From Glycomyces lechevalierae (GTDB lineage: Bacteria; Actinomycetota; Actinomycetes; Mycobacteriales; Micromonosporaceae), in the NCBI RefSeq assembly GCF_027622945.1, contig NZ_JAPZVQ010000019.1, positions 1-64,000 of the forward strand: a stretch of 64,000 nt of DNA. The letters run 5' to 3'. A model generated the notes under the pieces. It saw only the letters and a list, made by a program, of their open reading frames with translations, ran no database searches and had not been told where the DNA came from. The position numbers and the translations under genes were made by a program. This document shows, in pieces, positions 15,834-24,433 of this stretch; positions within the stretch are counted from its first letter, which is position 1, and every line of letters starts with the position of its first letter.

Positions 15834-16343
15834 CTACCGGGATTCGGGAGGATTCGCTCCTCCGCAGGCGTCCCGCATGACCGTGAGGTACCGGTCGTTG
15901 GCGCGGGTCTGGAGGAACCGCGTGACGGGCGCGCCGAGGCGGGTCACGAGCGTGCCGGGGACTGAGAAGGAGCGGACGGTGAACCTGGTGCGGTTCGGGC
16001 CGAGCGGTTCGAGCAGGAAGGACGCTTCGCCGCGTTCGAGGTGGCCGGGCCGGGTGCCGTAGCCGAAGCCGACGAGTTCGGGGGTCTCCTCGGTCCAGAC
16101 GACCTGGCAGGGCAGGCGCACGCCGAGGTACCGGAGGGCGAATTCGGCGCCGGGGGTCGCGCGTGGGACGTCCGATTCGGGGCGCAGGCCGCAGCGGGCT
16201 TGGAGTCCGAAGGTCATGACGATCTCGGCCGCCGTGGCGAGCGGCGTGTCGAGGTCGGTGGTGAGCTCGAGGTGGCGGTAGCCGGCCGGGAGGTCGCCGG
16301 TGCGGGTCGCGCCGACTTCGGGGTAGTTGACGCCGAGGTCCAC
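15834..16343 (-). CDS. DUF1990 family protein
   Basis: A 169-residue protein with the DUF1990 signature: NYPEVGATRTGDLPAGYRHL at the N-terminus, AAEIVMTFGLQARCGLRPES in the middle, and the FLLEPLGPNRTRFTVRSFSV and FLQTRANDRYL blocks near the end. The fold is START/SRPBCC-like, and the biochemical role is unknown. The GTG start at 16343 lies 2 nt after the stop of the upstream acetyltransferase, so the two genes are translationally coupled. Confidence 0.8.
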   Translation of the reverse strand: MDLGVNYPEVGATRTGDLPAGYRHLELTTDLDTPLATAAEIVMTFGLQARCGLRPESDVPRATPGAEFALRYLGVRLPCQVVWTEETPELVGFGYGTRPGHLERGEASFLLEPLGPNRTRFTVRSFSVPGTLVTRLGAPVTRFLQTRANDRYLTVMRDACGGANPPESR

Positions 16344-16345
16344 GG

Positions 16346-16870
16346 TCAGTCCATTTCCGGGTTGAGGGCCTGGAAGAGCAGGTGGTCCTGCCATTTCCCG
16401 GCGATCTTGAGGTAGGCGGGGGCCATGCCGATCGGCTCGAAGCCGTTGCGCTGCAGGACTTTCTGCGAGGCGTGGTTGTGGAGGAGGGTTTCGGCCTGGA
16501 CGCGGAAGAGGCCGAGCCGTTCGAAGGCGACCGCTTTGGCGAGGCGCACGGCCTCGGTCGCGACCCCGCGCCCGGCGGCGGACTTCGCGACCCAGTACCC
16601 GGTGCTGCAGGAGCGGAAGTAGGGGCCGCGCACGATCGAGTTGAGGAAGATCTGGCCGACGAAGCGGCCGTCGTCCTCGATCGCGTAGGTGAGCCCGGTG
16701 CCCGCATCGGCGCGGCCGAACGCGGCCTCGATCTCGATGCGCACGCCCGCGGCGGTGTACGCGGCCTCGCCCCGGTCGGGCTCCCAGGGGGCGAGGTAGT
16801 CGCGGCCTTCGCGGCGCAGGGCCGCGATCGGTTCGGCGTCGGCGAGCGCGATGGGGCGGATGGTGATCAT
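16346..16870 (-). CDS. RimJ/RimL-type GNAT N-acetyltransferase
   Basis: A 174-residue GNAT protein. The N-terminus MITIRPIALADAEPIAALR is the usual start of the RimJ/RimL branch. The acetyl-CoA binding loop appears as AAGRGVATEAVRLAKAVAFE, and ASQKVLQRNGFEPIGMAP is the conserved C-terminal motif (N-x-x-S-x-x-V-x-x-x-x-GF type). Such enzymes acetylate protein N-termini, including ribosomal alanine residues, or small molecules. The ATG is at 16870, with the DUF1990 gene immediately downstream. Confidence 0.85.
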   Translation of the reverse strand: MITIRPIALADAEPIAALRREGRDYLAPWEPDRGEAAYTAAGVRIEIEAAFGRADAGTGLTYAIEDDGRFVGQIFLNSIVRGPYFRSCSTGYWVAKSAAGRGVATEAVRLAKAVAFERLGLFRVQAETLLHNHASQKVLQRNGFEPIGMAPAYLKIAGKWQDHLLFQALNPEMD

Positions 16871-17118
16871 GGCTTGATTCTGCCGGGTCGCGCGCGCCCG
16901 ATGGGTACAGGTGTCGGATATCGACCGACCCCGATGGGAGCGCGTTTGCGGCATACTGATCTGCATCCGCACCGGAACCACCCTGCGACGACACCCTCCA
17001 CGGCGACAAGGCAACGGAGCCTCCAGGGCTCGACGACGAATCTCCTCCGCCCGGCTTCTCCGCTGCGCCGAACCACTCCGGACGGCACAGGAATGAGGAC
17101 GTCCTCAGGCGCCGCAGG

Positions 17119-17441
17119 GTGAGCCGGGCACTCGTCGGCGGGGAGCCGGCGGTCCTCCTCATGGCCTTCGCCGCCGGGGTGGTCGTCGAACGGCATGAGA
17201 AGCCGGCCGGGTGCCCCGATCCGGTGGAGCTCACGGTGCTCGTGCCGGTCGACGGCGCAGCGGGGTTCCAAGCGGCCGTGGACGAGTTCAACCACGATCG
17301 GGTCGATCCTGCGGCGCAACGACGAGTTCGCCCCGGGCATCGATGCAGCTCGCCTCGTACGAGGGCTTCACCGTGAACGGCTGGAAGTACCTGCCGGCCA
17401 ACGGGATCGCCTCGAAGCCGGACGAACCTCCGAACGACTGA
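17119..17441 (+). pseudogene. Probable decayed gene remnant (exported-protein-like)
   Basis: The 584-bp gap between two minus-strand acetyltransferase genes has plus-strand coding character but no intact gene. One frame from 17119 reads AVLLMAFAAGVVVERHEKPA and ELTVLVPVDGAAGFQAAVDE, like a membrane anchor followed by the first strand of a substrate-binding protein. It then loses sense near 17310. A second frame ends sensibly with SYEGFTVNGWKYLPANG before a TGA at 17439-17441. A frameshifted or internally deleted solute-binding/VWA-type gene would explain this. The family is a guess. Confidence 0.3.
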
Positions 17442-17454
17442 GCCGCCGAGTGCC

Positions 17455-17970
17455 TCAGCCGCGCAGGTCGAGGGTGTGCCAGTCGAGGACGCGGCCGTCG
17501 GGTTCGCTGCGGCACTGGAGGAACGTGAACCCGGCGCGGGCCGCGACCGCCGCCGAGCGGGTGTTCTCCGGCTCGCAGCGGATGACGGCCTCGGTGCAGC
17601 CGATCGAAGCCGCGTACGCGCAGGCCAGGCGTACCGCGCGTGTGGCCAGGCCCCGGCCGCGCCACTGCGGGTAGAGCCCGTACGCGAGGTTCGTCTGGCC
17701 CTCGCGCAGGTAGTACATGTCGGTCTGGACGTCCACGGTCCCCGCGAGTTCGAGGGCCGGGCCGACGCGGATCCCGAAGTTGTGGAAGGGCCCGCCGGCG
17801 CGCCACCAGCGCGCGCAGCAGTCGAGGTAGTCGCGCAGGCCCTCGGGGGTGGCGGGGTCGCCGCTGAGCCAGCGCACCAGCTCCTCGTCCTCCCCCGCGT
17901 AGTGGTCCGCGAAGTCGGCGGGCCCAAGCGGGGAGAGCGTGACCGTGCCGTCGGTGAGCGCCTCGTCCAT
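17455..17970 (-). CDS. GNAT family N-acetyltransferase
   Basis: A 171-residue RimJ-like GNAT protein. Conserved points are LSPLGPADFADHYAGEDEEL at the N-terminus, LAYGLYPQWRGRGLATRAVR containing the acetyl-CoA loop (R-G-R-G-L-A), and the C-terminal ENTRSAAVAARAGFTFLQ motif. It is only distantly related to the acetyltransferase at 16.3-16.9 kb. The ATG at 17970 has GGTGGG upstream. The substrate is unknown. It is separated by 41 nt from the stop of the next upstream membrane-protein gene, and a shared transcript is possible. Confidence 0.8.
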   Translation of the reverse strand: MDEALTDGTVTLSPLGPADFADHYAGEDEELVRWLSGDPATPEGLRDYLDCCARWWRAGGPFHNFGIRVGPALELAGTVDVQTDMYYLREGQTNLAYGLYPQWRGRGLATRAVRLACAYAASIGCTEAVIRCEPENTRSAAVAARAGFTFLQCRSEPDGRVLDWHTLDLRG

Positions 17971-18011
17971 ACCCACCAGCTTTTCGCAGTCCGAGCCCTC
18001 CCGCAACGGAT

Positions 18012-19007
18012 TCAGCGGGTGCGGCGCAGCGCCCACCAGCCCAGCGCGACGACCAGGAGGGTCGCGGCGGTGTTGTGGGCGTACTTGGCGAACGGGTCGA
18101 CGTCGCCGATCGGGATCGCGAGGAACCCGGTGAGGGCCTGCGAGAGCAGCGCCCCGACCGCGAGCGCGGTGACCTGGCGGCGGCCCCACGCGGTCGAACG
18201 CGCGAAGTACGCGGCTCCGAAGCCCATGGCGCCCAGCACGATCACGGTAATCGCGACGCCGGTCCAGGTCTCGTACAACCCGAACGAGAACACTGCGACC
18301 GCCGAGGCCGCGACGATCGACCACACAGGAGGAATGCGGCGTTCAATGCTCGCCGCCTTCCTGCGGCCGAGCAGGAACGCGAACCCGATGAGGACGAGAG
18401 CGACCGCACCGGCGCCCGCGAGCTGCCCGGCCGAGGCGTGATCGGTCTCGGTCTTGTAATGCCAGGCGAGGACCGTCCAAGCGCCCGCGGCATACAAGAC
18501 CACCGTCACAACCAGGCCGAACGGCCGCAGCCACGGGCGGTCGGCGAGGCGCGGGGCGAGGCCTTCGACGAGCGCGATCGGCGCGGTGAAGCTCATGATC
18601 ATGTGCCCGAGCACGAACGTCAGCGCCGACGAGGCCGCGAGCCCGAACGCGGGGATCCAGGTCGACCCGACCAGGTCCTGCCAGTAGTCGATGTCGCGGT
18701 AGTCCTGGGAGAACATCGACTGGTCGATGATCCCCGCCTGCAGGACGCCGAGCGCGGCGGCGACGGCGAGCACGCCGCCCCAGCCGAGGCCGAAGCGGCG
18801 CGCGGCCTCGCGCAGGAGCAGCGCGGGCGCGCCGTACAGCGGGATGAAGATGAAGAGCCCGGAGAGCAGCGCGAGCGGGTCCCCGGTGGTGTCGTCGTAG
18901 CCGACGAGGCTCTCGGCCGCGATCGGCGAGAACACGAGAAGGGCGAGCACGGGCAGCAGCCGGACCGGCCCGAGCCGCTGCGGCGCATCGACAGTGGTGG
19001 TTTCCAT
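18012..19007 (-). CDS. Multi-pass membrane protein of unknown function
   Basis: A 331-residue integral membrane protein with about eight hydrophobic segments, the first at residues 17-35 (LLPVLALLVFSPIAAESLVG). Conserved-looking loops include GLFIFIPLYGAPALLLREAA, which contains an acidic/arginine pair between helices, and IIDQSMFSQDYRDIDYWQDL. No transporter or enzyme signature was recognised. It is divergent from a two-component system whose promoter region is shared, so it could be a target of that system; this is inference. Confidence 0.55.
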   Translation of the reverse strand: METTTVDAPQRLGPVRLLPVLALLVFSPIAAESLVGYDDTTGDPLALLSGLFIFIPLYGAPALLLREAARRFGLGWGGVLAVAAALGVLQAGIIDQSMFSQDYRDIDYWQDLVGSTWIPAFGLAASSALTFVLGHMIMSFTAPIALVEGLAPRLADRPWLRPFGLVVTVVLYAAGAWTVLAWHYKTETDHASAGQLAGAGAVALVLIGFAFLLGRRKAASIERRIPPVWSIVAASAVAVFSFGLYETWTGVAITVIVLGAMGFGAAYFARSTAWGRRQVTALAVGALLSQALTGFLAIPIGDVDPFAKYAHNTAATLLVVALGWWALRRTR

Positions 19008-19185
19008 GCCTTCGACGCTAAGTCCGCAGGCGAGCCCGGCGCATCAGTGCAAGGTCGCGAACGACGAATCCAAGGCATCGCATTGCGCTCCGCTTGCCCG
19101 ACCGAGGGACCGACCAGGCTGACGAAAGTATCGGATCGGGCGGCGCTTGTCGCCTCTCGACTCCTGAGCGGATAGGTTCGGGCCC

Positions 19186-20292
19186 ATGAGCGGCGAAGGA
19201 ACGAGGCGCGGCGCGCGCGGCCTGGCGGTGGACCTCGGCGTGCTCGCGATCGGCGTGTTCGCGTGGCTGTCCATCGCCGGGGAGCGCCTGAACGGCCAGA
19301 TGCCTTCACCGCCTTGGCTGTTCGACCTGGACATGGCCACCGGTCTGCTCGCGCTGCCCCTGCTGTGGCTGCGGCGACGCTGGCCGACGCAGGCGGCCGT
19401 GGCGCTCATCGTCGCCTCGACGTACGCGGAGACCGTCGCGTTCCCGCTGGTCGTCATGCTCTTCTCGGTGGTCGTGCGGCGGTCCCTGCGCACGGCGGCG
19501 TGGGTGTTCGCGGGCGCGTTCGCCGCCGGGGTCGTGTACATGTTCCTGCGCCCCGGCGAGATGAGCGTGCCCGGTTCGCTCGGGTTCTCGCTGGCCCTGC
19601 TCGCGGCGACGGCGGGCTGGGGCATGTTCGTGCGGTACCGCCGCCAACTGCAGGCCCGTGCGGCCCAAGCGGAACGCGACGAACGCGAACGGGCCCGCCA
19701 GCGGGCGCGCGACGAACTCGCGCGCGAGCTGCACGACATGCTCGGCCACCGACTCTCCCTCCTCAGCCTCCACGCGGGCGGCATGGAGTACCGCCCCGAC
19801 GCTCCCGCCGAGGAGCTGACCCGCGCGGCCGGGGTCGTGCGCGAGCAGTCCCAGCTCGCGATGCGCGATCTGCGCGAGATCATCGCGATCCTCCGCGCCC
19901 CGATCGGCGAACTCCCGCAGCCGACCATGGCCGACCTGCGGGCCCTCGTCGAGGAAGCCCGGCCCGCGATGCGCATCGAACTGCACGAACGAGTCGAAGG
20001 CGAGGTCCCCGAGCGCTCCGGACGCACGGCCTACCGCATCGTGCAGGAGGCATTGACCAACGCCCGCAAGCACGCCGAAAATGCACCCGTCGAGATCACT
20101 GTGGACGGCCAGGCCGAGGACGGCCTCAACATCACCGTCGTCAGCGGCTCCGGCCGCGACACCGGGCCCGGCTCGGGCCACGGCCTCATCGGCCTGGAGG
20201 AACGCGCCGCGCTCGCGGGCGGGCGACTCGAATACGGTTCGACGGCCGATGGCGGCTGGCGGGTCCACGCGTGGCTACCCTGGACCGCATGA
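19186..20292 (+). CDS. NarL-type sensor histidine kinase
   Basis: A 368-residue kinase. Hydrophobic segments occupy about residues 10-125 (four to five helices with short loops), so it probably senses membrane or intramembrane signals. A coiled stretch rich in Arg/Glu/Ala leads to the HisKA_3 dimerisation box RELHDMLGHRLSLLSLHAGG with its phospho-acceptor His near residue 184. The HATPase_c domain shows the N box (EALTNARKHAEN) and the GSGHGLIGLEERA G box. The ATG at 19186 follows a TAGGTT -10-like element by 8 nt with no clear ribosome-binding site, suggesting a leaderless mRNA. Its stop overlaps the start of the response regulator by four bases. Confidence 0.9.
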   Translation: MSGEGTRRGARGLAVDLGVLAIGVFAWLSIAGERLNGQMPSPPWLFDLDMATGLLALPLLWLRRRWPTQAAVALIVASTYAETVAFPLVVMLFSVVVRRSLRTAAWVFAGAFAAGVVYMFLRPGEMSVPGSLGFSLALLAATAGWGMFVRYRRQLQARAAQAERDERERARQRARDELARELHDMLGHRLSLLSLHAGGMEYRPDAPAEELTRAAGVVREQSQLAMRDLREIIAILRAPIGELPQPTMADLRALVEEARPAMRIELHERVEGEVPERSGRTAYRIVQEALTNARKHAENAPVEITVDGQAEDGLNITVVSGSGRDTGPGSGHGLIGLEERAALAGGRLEYGSTADGGWRVHAWLPWTA

Positions 20293-20957
20293 GCGAACAG
20301 CCCTCCGTGAAGATCCTGGTCGTGGACGACGATCCACTGGTCCGCGCCGGACTCCGGATGATCCTCGGCGGTGCCGGAGACCTCGACGTGGTCGGCGAAG
20401 CCGGCAGCGGCACCGACGTCCCGGCCCTCGTGGCAAGGCTGCGGCCCGACGTGGTCCTGATGGACCTCCACATGCCCGGGGTCGACGGTCTGACCGCGAC
20501 CGAGCGGCTGCGAGCGGTCCCGAACGCACCGGAAGTCCTGGTGCTCACGGCATTCGAGGCCGACGGCCACGTTCGCCGCGCCCTCCGGGCCGGCGCGGGC
20601 GGCTTCCTACTCAAGGACACCCCGCCCGCAGAGATCGTGGCGGCGGTCCGGCGGGTCGCCGCTGGCGAGCCGGTCCTATCGCCGGAGGTGACGCGGCGAC
20701 TGATCGGCATCGTCACCGACGGAGCGCCGACCGACAAGCGCGGCGAAGCCCGGAAACGCCTGGGCGCGTTGAACACCCGGGAGACGGAGGTCGCGATCGA
20801 AGTCGGGCGAGGCAGCTCGAACGCGGAGATCGCCGCGGCCCTCCATCTGAGTGTCCCGACCGTGAAGACCCACGTCTCGGCGGCGCTCAGCAAACTCGAC
20901 CTGAACAACCGAGTCCAACTCGCACTCCTCGTCCACGACGCGGGCCTCGCCGATTAG
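20289..20957 (+). CDS. NarL/FixJ-type response regulator
   Basis: A 222-residue regulator. The receiver domain has the acidic cluster (VVDDDP, residues 12-16), the phospho-acceptor D59 in VVLMDLHMPG and the conserved Lys in FLLKDTPP. A LuxR-type HTH at the C-terminus reads LNTRETEVAIEVGRGSSNAE, then HLSVPTVKTHVSAALSKLDL. The ATG at 20289 overlaps the kinase stop in an ATGA, the classic coupling of NarL-type pairs. The regulon is unknown; the divergent membrane-protein gene upstream of the kinase is one candidate. Confidence 0.92.
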   Translation: MSEQPSVKILVVDDDPLVRAGLRMILGGAGDLDVVGEAGSGTDVPALVARLRPDVVLMDLHMPGVDGLTATERLRAVPNAPEVLVLTAFEADGHVRRALRAGAGGFLLKDTPPAEIVAAVRRVAAGEPVLSPEVTRRLIGIVTDGAPTDKRGEARKRLGALNTRETEVAIEVGRGSSNAEIAAALHLSVPTVKTHVSAALSKLDLNNRVQLALLVHDAGLAD

Positions 20958-21799
20958 AAGCGACGCAGCTTCGGCACCTACCAGTGCTCCTTCCATTGCA
21001 CCTCCTTTCCGATACAGCAGCGACTGGATCGCACTGACAACGGGTGTGCCCCAACCAGACAAACACCCCGATCACTCCTCCCCTCCGGTCGATGGTCTCG
21101 TTGCCCCCCTGCGGAACAGCATTCCAACAGAGCGATCCTTGCAATGCGGACTGGCTGTGGGGCGGTCCGCATTCGACTGGTCTCCCGCGCAGACCTCGAC
21201 GGGTCTCGCTCAGGCCTACGCAGGCCTCGACGGTCGCTCCAATCGTCGTCGTGTGCCTCGTTCCGGACACTGTCGCGGCCGAGGTGATCCCGACCAACGA
21301 TCTCCCACCCAGCACGCCCCCTTTCGCAGGGCCGTGGTCCGCTGTGGAACCCGATAGCACGAAGAGACTGAGCTGACGAGACTCGGGAAAATCATCCGGT
21401 TTGGGTTTCGGCCAGAGGCTTGGCGTAGTCTGCGTGCACCTACTCGCCACCTGTACGTTTTCCGTATCCCTGTGCGTACATCAATCATCCCCCGCACAGC
21501 CCCAGGCCGTCATCACCCACAGGGGTACAAGACCCTCACATTAGCCCCAACCCCACTGCACCCCAAGGGAACAGCCAACACCGGCCCCCGCGGTCGGGAG
21601 TGTCGCCCACCCCGCCCCGCGCCGCCCCGCCCCGCCCCGCCCCCAACCAACCTCGCTCCGGGCATGAACCGTCCCCGAGTCCCACCTCTTCGCTGCCCGG
21701 TTTGACCTGAAGCAAGACAGACCCGGCCGCCAATCCGGCCTGGGTCCAGAGCCGGCGCAGGCGACCCTCGGCCTAAGGCCGGCGCAAGCGGGCCGGGGC
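20958..21799. other. Gene-poor, lower-GC intergenic stretch
   Basis: 842 bp between the response regulator and the convergent methyltransferase hold no gene I can support. Local base composition is visibly less GC-rich than the surroundings up to about 21,540. Several open frames exist on both strands but none has codon bias, a ribosome-binding site or a recognisable domain. Recognisable contents are a dyad TGTACG/CGTACA (21452-21457 and 21475-21480), a run of CCCCG repeats (21610-21645) and a 27-bp repeat (from 21751). It may be a remnant of foreign DNA or an untranslated regulatory region. Confidence 0.5.
21610..21645. repeat. CCCCG tandem run with G-quadruplex potential
   Basis: The plus strand carries repeated CCCCG units. 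The minus strand therefore has at least seven G-tracts of three to five G separated mostly by single C, a textbook short-loop quadruplex-forming pattern. It lies between convergent genes, about 155 bp beyond the methyltransferase stop in that gene's direction of transcription. Confidence 0.6.
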
Positions 21800-21825
21800 C
21801 TAGGGCCGACGCAGCCGGGCTGCAA
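21751..21825. repeat. Imperfect 27-bp tandem repeat
   Basis: Units begin with GCC-G-[GA]-CGCA and end with GGCCTA-[AG]-G: unit 1 at 21751-21777, unit 2 at 21778-21804, and a partial third from 21805. The preceding 25 bp looks like a degenerate further unit. The repeat runs through the stop codon of the methyltransferase gene (21800-21802). Confidence 0.55.
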
Positions 21826-22495
21826 GGAATGAAGGCCGGTCGTTGAGCCTCGCGAACGCCTCCGGGTCGACCGTCTCGAGTTCGGGCACCGGGCGGGGCT
21901 CGACCAGCTTCTCAAGGCTGAACCCCGCCTCGAGCAGATCGCCGATGAACCCTTCAACCGTGTTGCGCTGGAAGTGGATCGACGGCAGATCCCCGGTCAG
22001 ATGAAGGTCGACCCACTCCTCCGAGAAGTACGAGCCGCCGAAGTGCTTCCAGTCGGCGGCAGGGTGCGTGGTCGAGATCAGGAAGCGACCGCCCGGCTTG
22101 AGGACCCTGAAGATCTCGTCGAGGAGGCCGGCACGGTCGCGGATGTGGTGGACGACGAGGGCGCTGAGGACCGTGTCGAAGGAGGCGTCCTCGGCGAAGT
22201 CGAGCGGCAGTTCCAGATCATGGACGCGCAGCTCGGCACGGTCGCCGACCCGCTCCTTCGCGTGGGCGATGAGCTCAGCGCTGCCGTCGACGCCCACGAC
22301 CTCGGCGCCCCTTTCAACGAGCGCCGCCGCGTAATGCCCTGGGCCGCAACCGACGTCGAGGAGGCGCTGCCCCGCGACGTCACCGGCGAGGGCGAGCATG
22401 GCGGGCCGGTCGATGTAGGCGTTGTACGCCCCGGTCGCGGAATGGGCGGCGAAGGCGTCGCCGAGCGCGCCGTGGTAAGCGGTGTCTCGAGGCAT
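21800..22495 (-). CDS. Class I SAM-dependent methyltransferase
   Basis: A 231-residue methyltransferase. Motif I is LLDVGCGPGHYAAALVERGA, with the acidic residue after strand 2 in VVGVDGSAELIAHAKERVG. Motif IV region reads FDTVLSALVVHHIRDRAGLL and post-motif LKPGGRFLISTTHPAADW. It resembles small-molecule methyltransferases of the UbiE/Methyltransf_11 type; the substrate is unknown. The ATG is at 22495. It is divergent from the ABC exporter pair, with 207 bp between them. The last codons lie within the 27-bp repeat, so the extreme C-terminus (LAARLRRP) may be repeat-derived. Confidence 0.85.
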   Translation of the reverse strand: MPRDTAYHGALGDAFAAHSATGAYNAYIDRPAMLALAGDVAGQRLLDVGCGPGHYAAALVERGAEVVGVDGSAELIAHAKERVGDRAELRVHDLELPLDFAEDASFDTVLSALVVHHIRDRAGLLDEIFRVLKPGGRFLISTTHPAADWKHFGGSYFSEEWVDLHLTGDLPSIHFQRNTVEGFIGDLLEAGFSLEKLVEPRPVPELETVDPEAFARLNDRPSFLAARLRRP

Positions 22496-22702
22496 CCGGA
22501 CAGTATCCGGGGACCGGGCCGCGCCGCGCCACCGCTTTCCGAGCACCTGCATCCGGCCTCGCCGTGGTCGCGGGGCCGTCTCGCCCCGCCTTCGACCCCG
22601 GTGACCGGGACATTGTCCAACCGGTGGAAAAAGGGTTTGGTCTGGCCGCCCGGGGCCGGTAGCGTTCACACGCGCATTCCCCCATACCGAAAGAACCAGC
22701 TG

Positions 22703-24433
22703 ATGGCACGCTTCACTCCCCCTCGGGACCCGGGCGGGCCCCTCGCACACCCGAAACCGGCCGTCGCGGTCATCGGCTGGCTCTTCCGGTCGCAGTGGCG
22801 GATGCTCGCGATGAGCACGCTCGTCTCGTTCGCGTTCCTCGGCGGCCAGCAGTTCGTGCCCTATGTGGTCGGACGAGCGGTGGACGAGGGCCTGGTCGGC
22901 GGCGACCGCGCCGCGCTCTACTGGTGGTCGGCGGGGCTCATGGCCTGCATCGGGCTCGCCACGGTCACCGGCGTCGCCAGCTTCTACTACATGATGTACA
23001 CCGCCATGGACACCGACTTCCGGGTTCAGCGGCGTCTCGTGGACACGGTCGTCGCGGTCGGCTCGCGCATCAAGTCCCGGGCGGACGCGGGCGAGCTCGT
23101 GGCCATCTCGGCGGCGGACGCGAACGCGCTCAGCTCGGTCTCGATGATGTTCGGCCGCTTGGCGTCCGCGCTCCTCGCGTTCATCCTCGCCCTCTCGATC
23201 CTCGCGACCCTCTCGTGGTGGTTCGTGCTCGCCGCCGGCGTCGGCGTCCCGGCCATGTTCATGCTCCTGCGCCCGCTGTTCCTGCGGCTCGAAGCGCGCG
23301 GGCGCGAGTTCCGCTCGCGCATCGGCGAGCAGACCGGCATCGGCACGGACGCCGTCGCGGGCCTCCGGGTCCTGCGCGGCATCGGCGGCGAAGCGCACTT
23401 CATCGACCGGTACAAGACCGCCTCCCAGGCCTCCCGCGACGCCGGGGTCCGGGTGCGCCGCACGGCCGCCGGGCTCGAGTTCGCGCGCCTCGCCCTCCCT
23501 GGCACGCTGCTCGTTCTGGTCCTGTGGATGGGCGCGGAGATGACCCTCAACGGCACCATCACCGCCGGCGAGTTCGTGGCGCTCTTCGGCTACCTCGTCG
23601 CCCTCACCCGCCCCCTCGGCTACACCATCCAGGGCGTCGACGCCCTCACCCGCGCGATCGTCGCCTCCGGGCGGTTCCAGAAGCTCCAGGACGAGCACCC
23701 CGAGCCCGAACCCGAGGACGAGACCCCTTGGCCCGCAGGCGAGACCCTGCACGACCCGGCCAGCGGCACCACCATCGAACCGGGCCTCATCACCGGGATC
23801 GTCATCGGGGACGGCAAGGGCGCGACCGAACTCCTCGACCGCCTCGCCGGCTACTCGGAGACCGGCGAACCCGCCCGCATCGGCTCGATCCCGTTGGACG
23901 CCTTCAACACCGCCACCGTGAGGCGGCACGTGCACCTCCTCGAAGCCCGCGCGCAGCTCTTCAGCGGTCCCCTCCGCGACCAGCTCGACGTCGACGGGCG
24001 CCGCACCGACGCCGACATCATGCACGCCCTCCACACCGCCTCCGCGGTCGACATCGTCGGCGTCGACCCCTCCCTCATCGAGAACGACGAGGTCCCCACC
24101 AGCGGATACGACCTCGAAACCGTTGCGGGCGAACGCGGCCGCAACTTCTCCGGCGGCGAACGCCAGCGCCTCATCCTCGCCCGCGCCCTCCTCGTCGACC
24201 CCGAGATCCTGGTCCTCGACGACCCTGCCAGCGCGTGCGACGCGCAGACCGAGGCCCGCATCGCCGACCGCCTCGCCCGGCACCGGCGCGGCCGGACCAC
24301 GGCGATCCTGACCAACTCCCCGCAGCTCCTGGCCGTCTGCGACCGGGTGCAGTTCCTTGGTGAAGACCTCGCCACCGGGACGCACGCCGAGCTGCTGCAC
24401 CAGGCCGAGTACCGAGAGGCGGTCACCCGATGA
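22703..24433 (+). CDS. ABC exporter half-transporter with degenerate nucleotide site
   Basis: A 576-residue fusion of a six-helix type IV exporter membrane domain (about 30-310) and a nucleotide-binding domain (about 345-576). The ATPase is partly degenerate. The Walker A position reads VIGDGKGATELLD instead of GxxGxGK[ST]. Walker B is ILVLDDPAS with Asp in place of the catalytic Glu. The H-loop His is replaced (ILTNSPQ). The signature FSGGERQRL is intact. It therefore can complete the partner's ATP site but cannot hydrolyse at its own, as in known heterodimeric exporters. The ATG is at 22703; the stop overlaps the partner gene by 4 nt. Confidence 0.88.
   Translation: MARFTPPRDPGGPLAHPKPAVAVIGWLFRSQWRMLAMSTLVSFAFLGGQQFVPYVVGRAVDEGLVGGDRAALYWWSAGLMACIGLATVTGVASFYYMMYTAMDTDFRVQRRLVDTVVAVGSRIKSRADAGELVAISAADANALSSVSMMFGRLASALLAFILALSILATLSWWFVLAAGVGVPAMFMLLRPLFLRLEARGREFRSRIGEQTGIGTDAVAGLRVLRGIGGEAHFIDRYKTASQASRDAGVRVRRTAAGLEFARLALPGTLLVLVLWMGAEMTLNGTITAGEFVALFGYLVALTRPLGYTIQGVDALTRAIVASGRFQKLQDEHPEPEPEDETPWPAGETLHDPASGTTIEPGLITGIVIGDGKGATELLDRLAGYSETGEPARIGSIPLDAFNTATVRRHVHLLEARAQLFSGPLRDQLDVDGRRTDADIMHALHTASAVDIVGVDPSLIENDEVPTSGYDLETVAGERGRNFSGGERQRLILARALLVDPEILVLDDPASACDAQTEARIADRLARHRRGRTTAILTNSPQLLAVCDRVQFLGEDLATGTHAELLHQAEYREAVTR

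Noticed and set aside
21044..21376. Short frames in the gene-poor region
   Set aside because: No ribosome-binding site, domain, codon bias or signal peptide in either strand.
21751..21825. The short repeats as a CRISPR array
   Set aside because: Units are directly adjacent without unique spacers, and no cas genes are present.
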